From assembly GCA_000751555.1 (NCBI GenBank), contig CCEZ01000043.1, positions 463,485 through 527,484 on the forward strand: DNA of 64,000 bases, in the 5' to 3' direction. Positions within the stretch are counted from its first letter, which is position 1. Each line of letters opens with the position of its first letter. Shown piece by piece: positions 27,572-35,638 of this stretch. Origin of the DNA: Anaerosalibacter massiliensis. GTDB lineage: Bacteria > Bacillota > Clostridia > Tissierellales > Sporanaerobacteraceae. The position numbers were made by a program, and so were the translations under genes. The notes below the pieces were generated by a model. That model was not told where the DNA came from, ran no database searches, and saw nothing but the letters and a program-made list of their open reading frames with translations.

Positions 27572-27994
27572 TTATAATATTTTAACCATTTCAAAACTTA
27601 AATTATTAGTCTCTTTTACTTTTTTATCTATTTTTCTAAGGATCATATAGGATATTGCTAAAAATATTAATCCTACTAGGAAACTATAGTTTTCATAGCT
27701 TTTTATGCCCATAGACTTAAATATATACATACTTGCAAAAATGCCTAATAATAACATAAAAAATGGAATCATATATGTTATTATTGCATATTTCAATATG
27801 CTTTCACCTTTAGCTCTTAGTTCTATATAATCTCCTGCACTGGCATTTAAAATATTAGGCACAGTTATTTTAATGCCCGGTACACGACAAGTACCTGAAC
27901 AACTATTACAGCTATGTCCACAAGCTGTCATACGCTTTATTTCAACCTCTGCCATATCATCCTTTATTTCAGTTACAAGTCCAATTTGATCCAT
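27572..27994 (-). CDS. RseC/SoxR-reducing-complex family protein
   Basis: A 140-residue protein: N-terminal beta domain with a Cys-rich segment (TACGHSCNSCSGTCRVPG; five Cys), then two membrane helices (about 72-120). This is the RseC/MucC layout (SoxR_reduce_C), linked in other bacteria to Rnf or redox membrane complexes. Rnf genes are not in the window. The Cys cluster may carry a redox or metal function. It sits between tcdA and the CsoR-type gene with 10-15 bp spacers. Confidence 0.8.
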   Translation of the reverse strand: MDQIGLVTEIKDDMAEVEIKRMTACGHSCNSCSGTCRVPGIKITVPNILNASAGDYIELRAKGESILKYAIITYMIPFFMLLLGIFASMYIFKSMGIKSYENYSFLVGLIFLAISYMILRKIDKKVKETNNLSFEMVKIL

Positions 27995-28004
27995 ATAATC
28001 CCTC

Positions 28005-28715
28005 CTAACTAATTAAATCTTTAACTACTTCTGAAGCAATCATTAATCCTGCTACAGGTGGAACAAAGGAAACACTTCCCGGAATGGGCTTCCCAGTTTT
28101 TTGATCTATTAAATCTACTTTAATAGGTTTTTCTCTAGACCATATAACTTTTAGAGAATCTATATTTCTTTTTCTTAATTCCCTTCTCATGACTTTTGCC
28201 AATGGACAAACACTCGTTTCATATATATCTCCTACTTCTAATACTGTCGGATCTAATTTATTTCCTGCACCCATACAGCTAATAATAGGCATATTCACAT
28301 GGCTACATCTTTCAATTAGAGCTAGTTTTGATGTCACCATGTCTATTGCATCTATTACATAGTCATACTTTTCTTTCAACAAGAAGTCTAAATTAGATTT
28401 TTCCACTTTCGTATTAAATACTTTAATATTTACCCATGGATTAATATCTAAAATTCTTTCCTTCATAATTTCAACTTTATATTTTCCTACAGTACTATGT
28501 GTAGCATGGATTTGTCTATTAATATTTGATATATCTATTATATCATAATCTACTAAAACAATATTGCCAATTCCTGACCTTACTAATGCTTCTGCAGCAT
28601 AGGAACCTACACCACCTATTCCAAATACACAAACCTTTGATTTTTTTAATATATCCATATTCCTTCTTCCTAAAAGTAATTCTGTTCTTAAAAAAGAATT
28701 ATCCAAAATTATCAC
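28005..28715 (-). CDS. tcdA: tRNA threonylcarbamoyladenosine dehydratase (ThiF/E1-like)
   Basis: An adenylating E1-like enzyme that cyclises the t6A base of tRNA to ct6A. The ATP-binding GIGGVGSYAAEALVRSGIGNIVLVDYDIIDISNINRQI is typical, with the downstream D-A-I-D-M and CMGAGNKLDPT motifs. There is a single conserved Cys before LAKVMRREL. The 236-residue length fits the TcdA group better than ThiF or MoeB, since no thiamine or molybdopterin partners are adjacent. Confidence 0.88.
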   Translation of the reverse strand: MIILDNSFLRTELLLGRRNMDILKKSKVCVFGIGGVGSYAAEALVRSGIGNIVLVDYDIIDISNINRQIHATHSTVGKYKVEIMKERILDINPWVNIKVFNTKVEKSNLDFLLKEKYDYVIDAIDMVTSKLALIERCSHVNMPIISCMGAGNKLDPTVLEVGDIYETSVCPLAKVMRRELRKRNIDSLKVIWSREKPIKVDLIDQKTGKPIPGSVSFVPPVAGLMIASEVVKDLIS

Positions 28716-28732
28716 CTACATTATGAATACTT

Positions 28733-28752
28733 TCCAGGGCAAAAGCCCTGGA
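28733..28752 (-). repeat. Inverted repeat after aspS
   Basis: A perfect stem TCCAGGGC/GCCCTGGA with loop AAAA, 4 bp past the aspS stop. No T run follows on the minus strand, so it may be a weak terminator or an mRNA-stabilising hairpin. Confidence 0.55.
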
Positions 28753-28756
28753 ATAA

Positions 28757-30538
28757 TTATTTTTCTAAATCCAATTTCATATGAACCTCTTTAAGCTGTT
28801 CAGAATCTATATAAGTTGGTGCTTCTGTCAAAAGACAAGTTGCACTTTGAGTTTTTGGAAAAGCAATTACATCACGAATATTATTTGTATCAGTTAGAAG
28901 CATTACTAATCTATCAAATCCATATGCTATTCCACCATGAGGAGGAGTTCCATATTTAAACGCCTCTAATAAAAATCCAAATTTGTCCTTAACTTCTTGT
29001 TCTTGAAGTCCTAAAGCCTTAAACATTCTTTCTTGAAGTTTGGAATCACTAATTCTAATGCTTCCTCCTCCCATTTCATCACCATTTATAACAATATCAT
29101 AAGCTTTTGCCCTAACGTCTTGGGGTCTAGTTTCTAAAAGATGAGTATCCTCTTCCATTGGATGAGTAAATGGGTGATGTTTAGCTACATACCTTTCTTC
29201 CTCTTCATCATATTCGAATAAAGGAAACTCTGTTATCCAAACTAATTTTAAATCATCTTTTTCTATTATATCAAGTCTCCTTGCAACTTCTATCCTTAAA
29301 TTGCCTAAACTATCAAATACTACTTTAGATTTATCTGCTACAAATAATAGCAAATCTCCTTTATTTCCATTCATTCTTTCAATTATTTTTTCTAGTTCTT
29401 CTTCTTTTAAAAATTTAGCAATAGGCGAAGAAACACCTTCTTCTGTTATCTTAATCCAAGCCAAACCTTTTGCACCAAAATCCTTTATATAAGATTCTAA
29501 TTTAGAAATATCTTTCCTTGAAAAATTAGATTCATGCCCTTTTATATTTATACCTCTTACTTCTCCATTATTTTTTACAGTACCACTAAATACTTTAAAA
29601 TCTGAATTAGCAACTATATCCGTTATATCTTTAAGCTCAAAACCAAATCTTAAATCTGGCTTATCTGAACCAAATCTTTCCATAGCCTCATTATAAGTCA
29701 TTCTTTTAATAGGCAATTCTATTTCTACACCTTTTATTTCTTTAAATATTTTATATAAAAGCTTTTCATTTATTTCTATTATATCCTCTATGTCTACAAA
29801 GGACATCTCTATATCTACCTGTGTAAACTCTGGTTGCCTATTTGCCCTTAAATCCTCATCTCTAAAGCATTTTACTATCTGGTAATATCTATCCATACCT
29901 GCAACCATTAAAAGCTGTTTCATCAGCTGTGGGGATTGAGGAAGAGCATAAAATTTACCAGCATTAATCCTACTAGGTACTAAATAATCTCTAGCACCCT
30001 CAGGGGTAGGTTTAGTAAGCATAGGGGTTTCTATTTCTACAAAATTATTTTCATCTAGAAACTCTCTTATTATTTTACTAGTTCTATGTCTTACTTTAAG
30101 ATTATTTTGAATAGATGGTTTTCTTAAATCAAGATACCTATATTTTAACCTCATATTATCAGCAACATCATCATTATCTTTAATATAAATTGGAGGTGTT
30201 TCCGATTCATTTAATATTTTTAATTCATCTGCTATTATCTCTATTTCTCCAGTGGGAATGCTAGGATTTATAGATTCTCTTTCTCTGACTTTTCCTTTAA
30301 TTGCAATAACATACTCACCTTTAACTTTTTCTGCTTTTTTAAATAGATCTTCTGAAATAGTATCATCAAATACAATTTGTGCTATTCCCGTAGTATCTCT
30401 CAAGTCTGCAAATATTAGAGAACCTAAGTTTCTTTTCTTTTGAACCCATCCCATAAGCACTACTTCTTCTCCAGTATTTGAACTTCTTAACTCTCCACAC
30501 ATATGAGTTCTTCTTAGTTTACCCATTTTTTCAACCAT
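28757..30538 (-). CDS. aspS: Aspartyl-tRNA synthetase
   Basis: Class II synthetase, bacterial type, with an N-terminal OB anticodon-binding domain (about 15-100), catalytic motif 2 (FRDEDLRANRQPEFTQVDIEMSF), an inserted GAD domain (about 295-400) and motif 3 (GIAYGFDRLVML). The frame is open to 30583, but the ATG at 30538 (MVEKMGKLRRTHMCGEL) has GGGAGG 8 nt upstream; the extra N-terminal codons belong to the T-box terminator region. Expression is controlled by the Asp T-box immediately upstream. Confidence 0.97.
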   Translation of the reverse strand: MVEKMGKLRRTHMCGELRSSNTGEEVVLMGWVQKKRNLGSLIFADLRDTTGIAQIVFDDTISEDLFKKAEKVKGEYVIAIKGKVRERESINPSIPTGEIEIIADELKILNESETPPIYIKDNDDVADNMRLKYRYLDLRKPSIQNNLKVRHRTSKIIREFLDENNFVEIETPMLTKPTPEGARDYLVPSRINAGKFYALPQSPQLMKQLLMVAGMDRYYQIVKCFRDEDLRANRQPEFTQVDIEMSFVDIEDIIEINEKLLYKIFKEIKGVEIELPIKRMTYNEAMERFGSDKPDLRFGFELKDITDIVANSDFKVFSGTVKNNGEVRGINIKGHESNFSRKDISKLESYIKDFGAKGLAWIKITEEGVSSPIAKFLKEEELEKIIERMNGNKGDLLLFVADKSKVVFDSLGNLRIEVARRLDIIEKDDLKLVWITEFPLFEYDEEEERYVAKHHPFTHPMEEDTHLLETRPQDVRAKAYDIVINGDEMGGGSIRISDSKLQERMFKALGLQEQEVKDKFGFLLEAFKYGTPPHGGIAYGFDRLVMLLTDTNNIRDVIAFPKTQSATCLLTEAPTYIDSEQLKEVHMKLDLEK

Positions 30539-30570
30539 ATTTCTAACCTCCCATAATATTTTCAAAAATA

Positions 30571-30768
30571 AAAAAACTCTCATCCATGAAACTCAGGGAC
30601 GAGAGTTTTTATCTCGCGGTGCCACCCTAATTAGGTATTGTACCTCGCTTTTTTTAGACTTATTGACTCAAAGGTGTCTTCATTAAATATTGACATCGGA
30701 TTTCCACCATCACCGACTCTCTATAGTCTAGAAATTTAACTACTACTCCTTATCCTAGTCTTTTAATA
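30571..30768 (-). promoter_or_regulatory. T-box leader of aspS, specifier GAC (Asp)
   Basis: On the minus strand the leader contains the stem I distal AGAGAG/GGTGATGG region, a specifier loop with GAC followed by A (30676-30678), and the T-box core AGGGTGGCACCGCG (about 30613-30627). Then comes a terminator stem (ACTCTCGTCC / GGATGAGAGT) with a T run at about 30571-30606. Uncharged tRNA-Asp pairing with GAC and the T-box bulge would favour antitermination. A tRNA-Asp(GTC) is encoded at 63.6 kb. Confidence 0.92.
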
Positions 30769-30778
30769 TGTTTTTATA

Positions 30779-30807
30779 ATTATAAGATAAAAATTAAATA
30801 GTGTCAA
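30779..30807 (-). promoter_or_regulatory. Consensus sigmaA promoter for the aspS T-box
   Basis: TTGACA (30802-30807), exactly 17 bp, then TATAAT (30779-30784): a perfect match to consensus. The -35 box lies inside the last codons of hemZ (Ile-Asp-Thr), so promoter and coding sequence overlap. Confidence 0.85.
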
Positions 30808-32275
30808 TGAACTTTCTTTTTCTATCTGCCATTTCTTCTGTTCTAGTCAAATATTCTCCCAAATTTTTTACATTGGGTACTCTTTCAAATCTATTTTCAT
30901 CAGGATAAAAAATTTTAGACACTCCTCCTGCACCTACTGCTATTATAGTTTCTTTTTCTTCCATTATAAGCATATTATAAATACATTCTTTGCCTTTAAT
31001 TGAATATCCTATGTTCTCAAAGTTACCTAACATTTGTTTTTGCCTATATAGATAGTAGGGTAAAAGCTCCATATTTTCTGCATACTTTTTAGTTAATTTT
31101 AACATAGAATTAATAATTTCTTGATCTTTTATCGAATAGCTACTAATCTTTTTTCTAAATTCAGAAACTCTTTTAACTGTCAGTGTATGGACTGTTAAAC
31201 TTTCAGGATTTAACTTAGATATAATTTCTAATGTATTTTCTACATCCCTTATATCTTCTCCTGGAAGTCCAATTATTATATCCATATTTATATTAGAAAA
31301 ACCTGTTTTTCTTGCTAATTTAAATGTTTTAACTATATCTTCATCTGTATGTTTTCTACCTATTAATTTTAAAGTCTTTAAGTTCATAGTTTGGGGATTT
31401 ATACTTATCCTATCTATATTATTTTCTTTCAACATATGAAGCTTTTCAGAAGTCATAGTATCAGGTCTACCCGCCTCAACAGTTAACTCTTCTATATTAT
31501 TCCTTCCAAATAAATTATATATAGTCTTGATTATTCTATCTAAGTTTTCTGTAGGTATAGCAGTGGGAGTTCCACCCCCTATATAAACTGTACATATTTT
31601 CTTATTTTCCATAAACTCTTTAACCATATTTAGCTCATATATAAGTTTTTCTGTATACTCATCTACATAATTTTTACTTATCTCTAGAGAATTAGAGGGA
31701 AAAGAACAATATATGCATCTAGTAGGACAAAATGGAATACTTATATATAAACTAAATCTATCCTTAGATAATGGATAGATAAATCCTCTTTGTCTTTTAG
31801 CTATATCAATAATTAATCTAGCTCTATCAGAATATAATTTATACTCATTTATAAGAATATTATATATTTTTTCTTCTCCTATTTGTTTATCTATTAAATC
31901 ATGTACAATTTTTACTGGTCTTACTCCTGTAAGTATTCCCCAAGGAGCCTCCACTTTAGATATATTTGATATTGCTTCATAAATACTTTGTTTTATACCA
32001 ACCTTAATCTTTTTATTTAAATCATCTCTTTTAACATCAATACTATTAATAGAACTTACTAAATATTTACTTATTATATTTCCATCACTTACAATTTCAG
32101 TGATAGAAAAATAATCATCTTCATTTTGTTTTAAATAATTTTTTATTAATATTCCATTTTCATTATAATCTTTTTCGTCTTCTATAAATTTAATATCTTC
32201 TCCAAAGAAAAATAATTTAGTTAGTTCATGAACTTCATAGTTATACATATGCCCTTCTAAATAGATCAATATCAT
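30794..32275 (-). CDS. hemZ: Coproporphyrinogen III oxidase-like radical SAM protein HemZ
   Basis: A 493-residue radical SAM protein with CPTRCIYC (Cys183, Cys187, Cys190) for the 4Fe-4S cluster and the oxygen-independent coproporphyrinogen oxidase-type region YIGGGTPTAIPTENLDRI. The N-terminal extension (MILIYLEGHMYNYEVHEL) is typical for HemZ of Clostridia. It would convert a tetrapyrrole in an oxygen-independent way, but no other haem genes are nearby, so substrate assignment rests on the family. The ATG follows AAGGTG. Confidence 0.88.
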   Translation of the reverse strand: MILIYLEGHMYNYEVHELTKLFFFGEDIKFIEDEKDYNENGILIKNYLKQNEDDYFSITEIVSDGNIISKYLVSSINSIDVKRDDLNKKIKVGIKQSIYEAISNISKVEAPWGILTGVRPVKIVHDLIDKQIGEEKIYNILINEYKLYSDRARLIIDIAKRQRGFIYPLSKDRFSLYISIPFCPTRCIYCSFPSNSLEISKNYVDEYTEKLIYELNMVKEFMENKKICTVYIGGGTPTAIPTENLDRIIKTIYNLFGRNNIEELTVEAGRPDTMTSEKLHMLKENNIDRISINPQTMNLKTLKLIGRKHTDEDIVKTFKLARKTGFSNINMDIIIGLPGEDIRDVENTLEIISKLNPESLTVHTLTVKRVSEFRKKISSYSIKDQEIINSMLKLTKKYAENMELLPYYLYRQKQMLGNFENIGYSIKGKECIYNMLIMEEKETIIAVGAGGVSKIFYPDENRFERVPNVKNLGEYLTRTEEMADRKRKFIDTI

Positions 32276-32314
32276 CTTATCACCTTAAGTTCTTAAAATA
32301 CTTATAGATATTCT

Positions 32315-32938
32315 TTATCTTATAATAAATGGATTAGAAACTTTCTCTCTACCTATTGTTGATGATGGACCATGACCTGGATATACAATAGTATCATCTG
32401 AAAAAAGAACTAACTTTTCTTTTATTGAGTTAATGATTTGCTCATAAGAGCCTCCTGGAAAATCTGTTCTTCCTATTGAACCTGCAAATAAAGTATCTCC
32501 AGTAAATAAACTACTATCTATATTTATACTTATTCCTCCTGGAGTATGACCAGGTGTATGAATTATTTTAACTAAATAATTTCCAAAACTAAGTTCTTCT
32601 CCATCCTTTACAAACCTATCAGCTTCTAGTTGAACACTTCCTGTAGCCATCACACTAGATAAATTTTTAGTTCCATCGTTTAACAATTCCCTATCACCTT
32701 CATGAATTAAAATAGGTGCCTGAGTTCCTTCTTTTACTTCTTTTAGTCCACCTATATGGTCTCCATGTCCATGAGTAAGAATTATATATTTTACATCTAA
32801 ATTTAATTCTTCTATCCTTTTTAATATCTTATCTCCTTCTTCACCTGGATCAATAACTATACCTTCCTTGGTATCCTCACAATAAATAATATAACAATTA
32901 GCAGCATATACTCCTACTGTCAATCTTTCTATTTTCAA
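32315..32938 (-). CDS. Metallo-beta-lactamase fold hydrolase (glyoxalase II-like)
   Basis: A 207-residue protein with the metal motif THGHGDHIGG near residue 56 and further ligands in HTPGHTPGG, FTGDTLF and YPGHGPSS. This is the short YcbL/GloB-like type that hydrolyses thioesters such as S-lactoylglutathione or related compounds; the substrate here is unknown. It lies between dtd and hemZ in the conserved relA-dtd-MBL-hemZ order. Confidence 0.92.
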   Translation of the reverse strand: MKIERLTVGVYAANCYIIYCEDTKEGIVIDPGEEGDKILKRIEELNLDVKYIILTHGHGDHIGGLKEVKEGTQAPILIHEGDRELLNDGTKNLSSVMATGSVQLEADRFVKDGEELSFGNYLVKIIHTPGHTPGGISINIDSSLFTGDTLFAGSIGRTDFPGGSYEQIINSIKEKLVLFSDDTIVYPGHGPSSTIGREKVSNPFIIR

Positions 32939-32948
32939 AATATCCCTC

Positions 32949-33398
32949 CTAAAAATTTTTTTTACTATCTAAAAGAATAGTAACTGGTCCATCATTTTCA
33001 ATACTAACTTTCATGTCTGCACCAAATATACCTTCTTTTACTTTTATATCATATTTTTTACTTTTTTCAATAAAGTTTCTATATAATTTTTCAGCCATAT
33101 CAGGTGAAGCTGATGATGTGAAACTTGGCCTTTTACCCTTTCTAGCATCTCCATACAAAGTAAACTGGGATACTACCAATAATTCACCTTTAATATCTAA
33201 AAGTGATAAATTCATTTTTTCATTTTCATCCTCAAATATTCTAAGACCAAGTATTTTGTTAACTAAATAATTTAAATCTTCTTCAGTATCTTCTTTACCC
33301 ACTCCTAGAAATACTAACAAACCCTTATCTATTTCTCCAATCTTTTTATTATCAACAGTAACACTACTATAGTTAACTCTCTGAACTACTGCTCTCAT
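32949..33398 (-). CDS. dtd: D-aminoacyl-tRNA deacylase
   Basis: Removes D-amino acids (and mis-charged glycine) from tRNA. The 149-residue enzyme shows MRAVVQRV at the start, the SQFTLYGD motif, [13 protein letters not shown] and the C-terminal NDGPVT that forms the substrate pocket. It follows relA directly, as in most Firmicutes. Confidence 0.97.
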   Translation of the reverse strand: MRAVVQRVNYSSVTVDNKKIGEIDKGLLVFLGVGKEDTEEDLNYLVNKILGLRIFEDENEKMNLSLLDIKGELLVVSQFTLYGDARKGKRPSFTSSASPDMAEKLYRNFIEKSKKYDIKVKEGIFGADMKVSIENDGPVTILLDSKKNF

Positions 33399-33421
33399 TC
33401 TTTTTCATCCTTTCTTTACGA

Positions 33422-35584
33422 TTAAGTAGTCACCCTATAAGCATCCATAACACCTTTTACTTTTTTTATCTTTTTAACTAATTGTCTTAACTGTTCCACA
33501 TCTTTTATTTCAAGGGTTATATTCATAAGAACTAACTTTTCTCTATTTGTCCTAGCACTTAAAGATATAACTGCTAATTTTGCATCAGTTATCTTTTGAG
33601 TTATATCAGTTAAAATTCCTGGCCTATCAGTAGCCTTTATTTGAATTTCTGCTTGATATGAAGCTTTTTTGTCTTCAGCCCACTCTACATATATAAACCT
33701 TCCACTACTTCCTAATTCTGTAATATTAGGACAATCACTTCTATGGATAGAAACTCCTCTTCCTCTAGTTATATACCCAACTATATCATCTCCTGGAACT
33801 GGGTTACAGCATTTAGAGAAACGGACCTTTATATTGTCCACTCCTTTTACTGTTACACCCTGCTCTGCTCTTTCTTTCTTTTTTGGAGCTTGGGGAACAG
33901 TTTTAGGTTCTATGATGTTTTTTTCATCTTTTATATCATAATGCTCTTTATAAAACTCTTTAAGCCTAGGCATTACTTGACTTAAAGTCACACTTCCATA
34001 ACCAAGCCCAGCATATAAATCATCTGTAGTATTTAAACTAACTTTACTTGCAATATTTTTCAACCAATCTTCTTTTAAAATTTCTGTTAGTTTAAATCCT
34101 TGTCTTTTTACCTCTTTTTCTAACATATCTTTTCCTTTAATAATGTTTAAATCTTTTTCTTCTCGTTTAAACCATTGTCTAATCTTAGTTTTGGCTTGAC
34201 TACTTTTGACTACTTTTAACCAATCTCTACTTGGTCCTGTATTATTTGCAGAAGTAATTACTTCTACTATATTTCCATTTTTTAATTTATAGTCAAGGGG
34301 AACAATTCGTCCATCTACTTTAGCACCTACACAATTATTTCCTACGGCTGTATGGACTCTATATGCAAAATCTATAGGTGTAGAACCATTAGGTAGACTA
34401 ATAACATCTCCCTTTGGAGTGAATACAAAAACTTCATCTGTAAAAAAATCTATTTTAAGAGATTCCATAAATTCTTTAGGATCCTTCATATCTTTTTGCC
34501 ACTCTAAAAGTTGTCTTAACCAAGATAATTTTTCATCAAAATTATCTGTCTTTACAGTTCCTTCTTTATACTTCCAATGAGCTGCAATTCCATATTCGGC
34601 AGTTCTATGCATATCCCAAGTTCTTATTTGAACTTCAAAAGGTTCTCCTTGAGGTCCCATGACTGTAGTATGAAGAGATTGGTACATATTAGGTTTCGGC
34701 ATGGCTATATAATCTTTGAATCTGCCTGGAATAGGCTTCCACATAGTGTGCACTATACCTAATGCTCCATAACAATCCTTAACTGTATCTACAATTATCC
34801 TTACTGCAGTTAAATCAAATATTTGTTCAAAACCCTTATTTTGATATACCATTTTCCTATATATACTATAAAAATTTTTGGGTCTACCGCTTATTTCACA
34901 GGATATGTCCATTTCTTCAAGTTTATCCTGAAGTGTATTTATTATCATTTGAATATAGGCTTCTCTTTCTCTTCTTTGTTTAGATATTTTATCTACTAAT
35001 TTATAATATCCTTCTGGATCTAAAAATCTTAAAGATAAATCTTCTAATTCCCATTTTATTCTTGAAATACCTAATCTATGTGCAAGAGGTGCATAAATTT
35101 CCAATGTTTCCAAAGCTTTTTCTTTTTTCTTCTCTTCACTCATATATTCTAAAGTTCTCATATTATGCAATCTATCTGCCAATTTAATTATTATAACTCT
35201 GATATCTTTAGCCATTGCTACAACCATTTTTCTTAAGTTCTCTGCTTGATTTTCTTGCTTAGTTTTATATTTTAATTTCTTAAGTTTTGTAACCCCTTCT
35301 ACTAAATCTGCTACTTCTTTTCCAAACTCCTCTTCCATTCTTTCATAACCAATATCTGTATCTTCTAATACATCATGTAAAAGTCCTGCTATTATAGTGT
35401 CAGTATCCATATTTAGCTCAACAAGTATCATGGCTACATTATAGGGATGGACAAAAAACCTTTCCCCTGAATTTCTATACTGACCTTCATGAGCAGCTTC
35501 TGCAAAACTATAAGCTTTAATAACCTGTTTCATATTAGCTTGTGGATTATATTGTTGTATTTTTAAAATTAAGTTTTCTAACAT
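33422..35584 (-). CDS. relA: Bifunctional (p)ppGpp synthetase/hydrolase RelA/SpoT
   Basis: About 720 residues with all domains of the long Rsh family: an HD hydrolase (HPYNVAMILVEL, GLLHDVLEDT), a synthetase domain (YRKMVYQNKGFEQIFDLTAVRIIV, YIAMPKPNMYQSLHTTV), a TGS domain (VFTPKGDVISLPNGSTPIDFAY), a zinc-finger/helical part with CCNPVPGDDIVGYIT, and an ACT domain at the end. The ATG at 35584 (MLENLI) is preferred to the GTG at 35596. It governs the stringent response; two T-box-controlled aminoacylation-related genes are also in this window. Confidence 0.97.
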   Translation of the reverse strand: MLENLILKIQQYNPQANMKQVIKAYSFAEAAHEGQYRNSGERFFVHPYNVAMILVELNMDTDTIIAGLLHDVLEDTDIGYERMEEEFGKEVADLVEGVTKLKKLKYKTKQENQAENLRKMVVAMAKDIRVIIIKLADRLHNMRTLEYMSEEKKKEKALETLEIYAPLAHRLGISRIKWELEDLSLRFLDPEGYYKLVDKISKQRREREAYIQMIINTLQDKLEEMDISCEISGRPKNFYSIYRKMVYQNKGFEQIFDLTAVRIIVDTVKDCYGALGIVHTMWKPIPGRFKDYIAMPKPNMYQSLHTTVMGPQGEPFEVQIRTWDMHRTAEYGIAAHWKYKEGTVKTDNFDEKLSWLRQLLEWQKDMKDPKEFMESLKIDFFTDEVFVFTPKGDVISLPNGSTPIDFAYRVHTAVGNNCVGAKVDGRIVPLDYKLKNGNIVEVITSANNTGPSRDWLKVVKSSQAKTKIRQWFKREEKDLNIIKGKDMLEKEVKRQGFKLTEILKEDWLKNIASKVSLNTTDDLYAGLGYGSVTLSQVMPRLKEFYKEHYDIKDEKNIIEPKTVPQAPKKKERAEQGVTVKGVDNIKVRFSKCCNPVPGDDIVGYITRGRGVSIHRSDCPNITELGSSGRFIYVEWAEDKKASYQAEIQIKATDRPGILTDITQKITDAKLAVISLSARTNREKLVLMNITLEIKDVEQLRQLVKKIKKVKGVMDAYRVTT

Positions 35585-35638
35585 AAATTCACCCACTCAT
35601 TTCCTATTTACTATGCCCTTTCCTAGATAATACCCTTA

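Noticed and set aside
30539..30583. N-terminal extension of aspS
   Set aside because: It lies between the T-box terminator and the true start; SD and family alignment point to the ATG at 30538.
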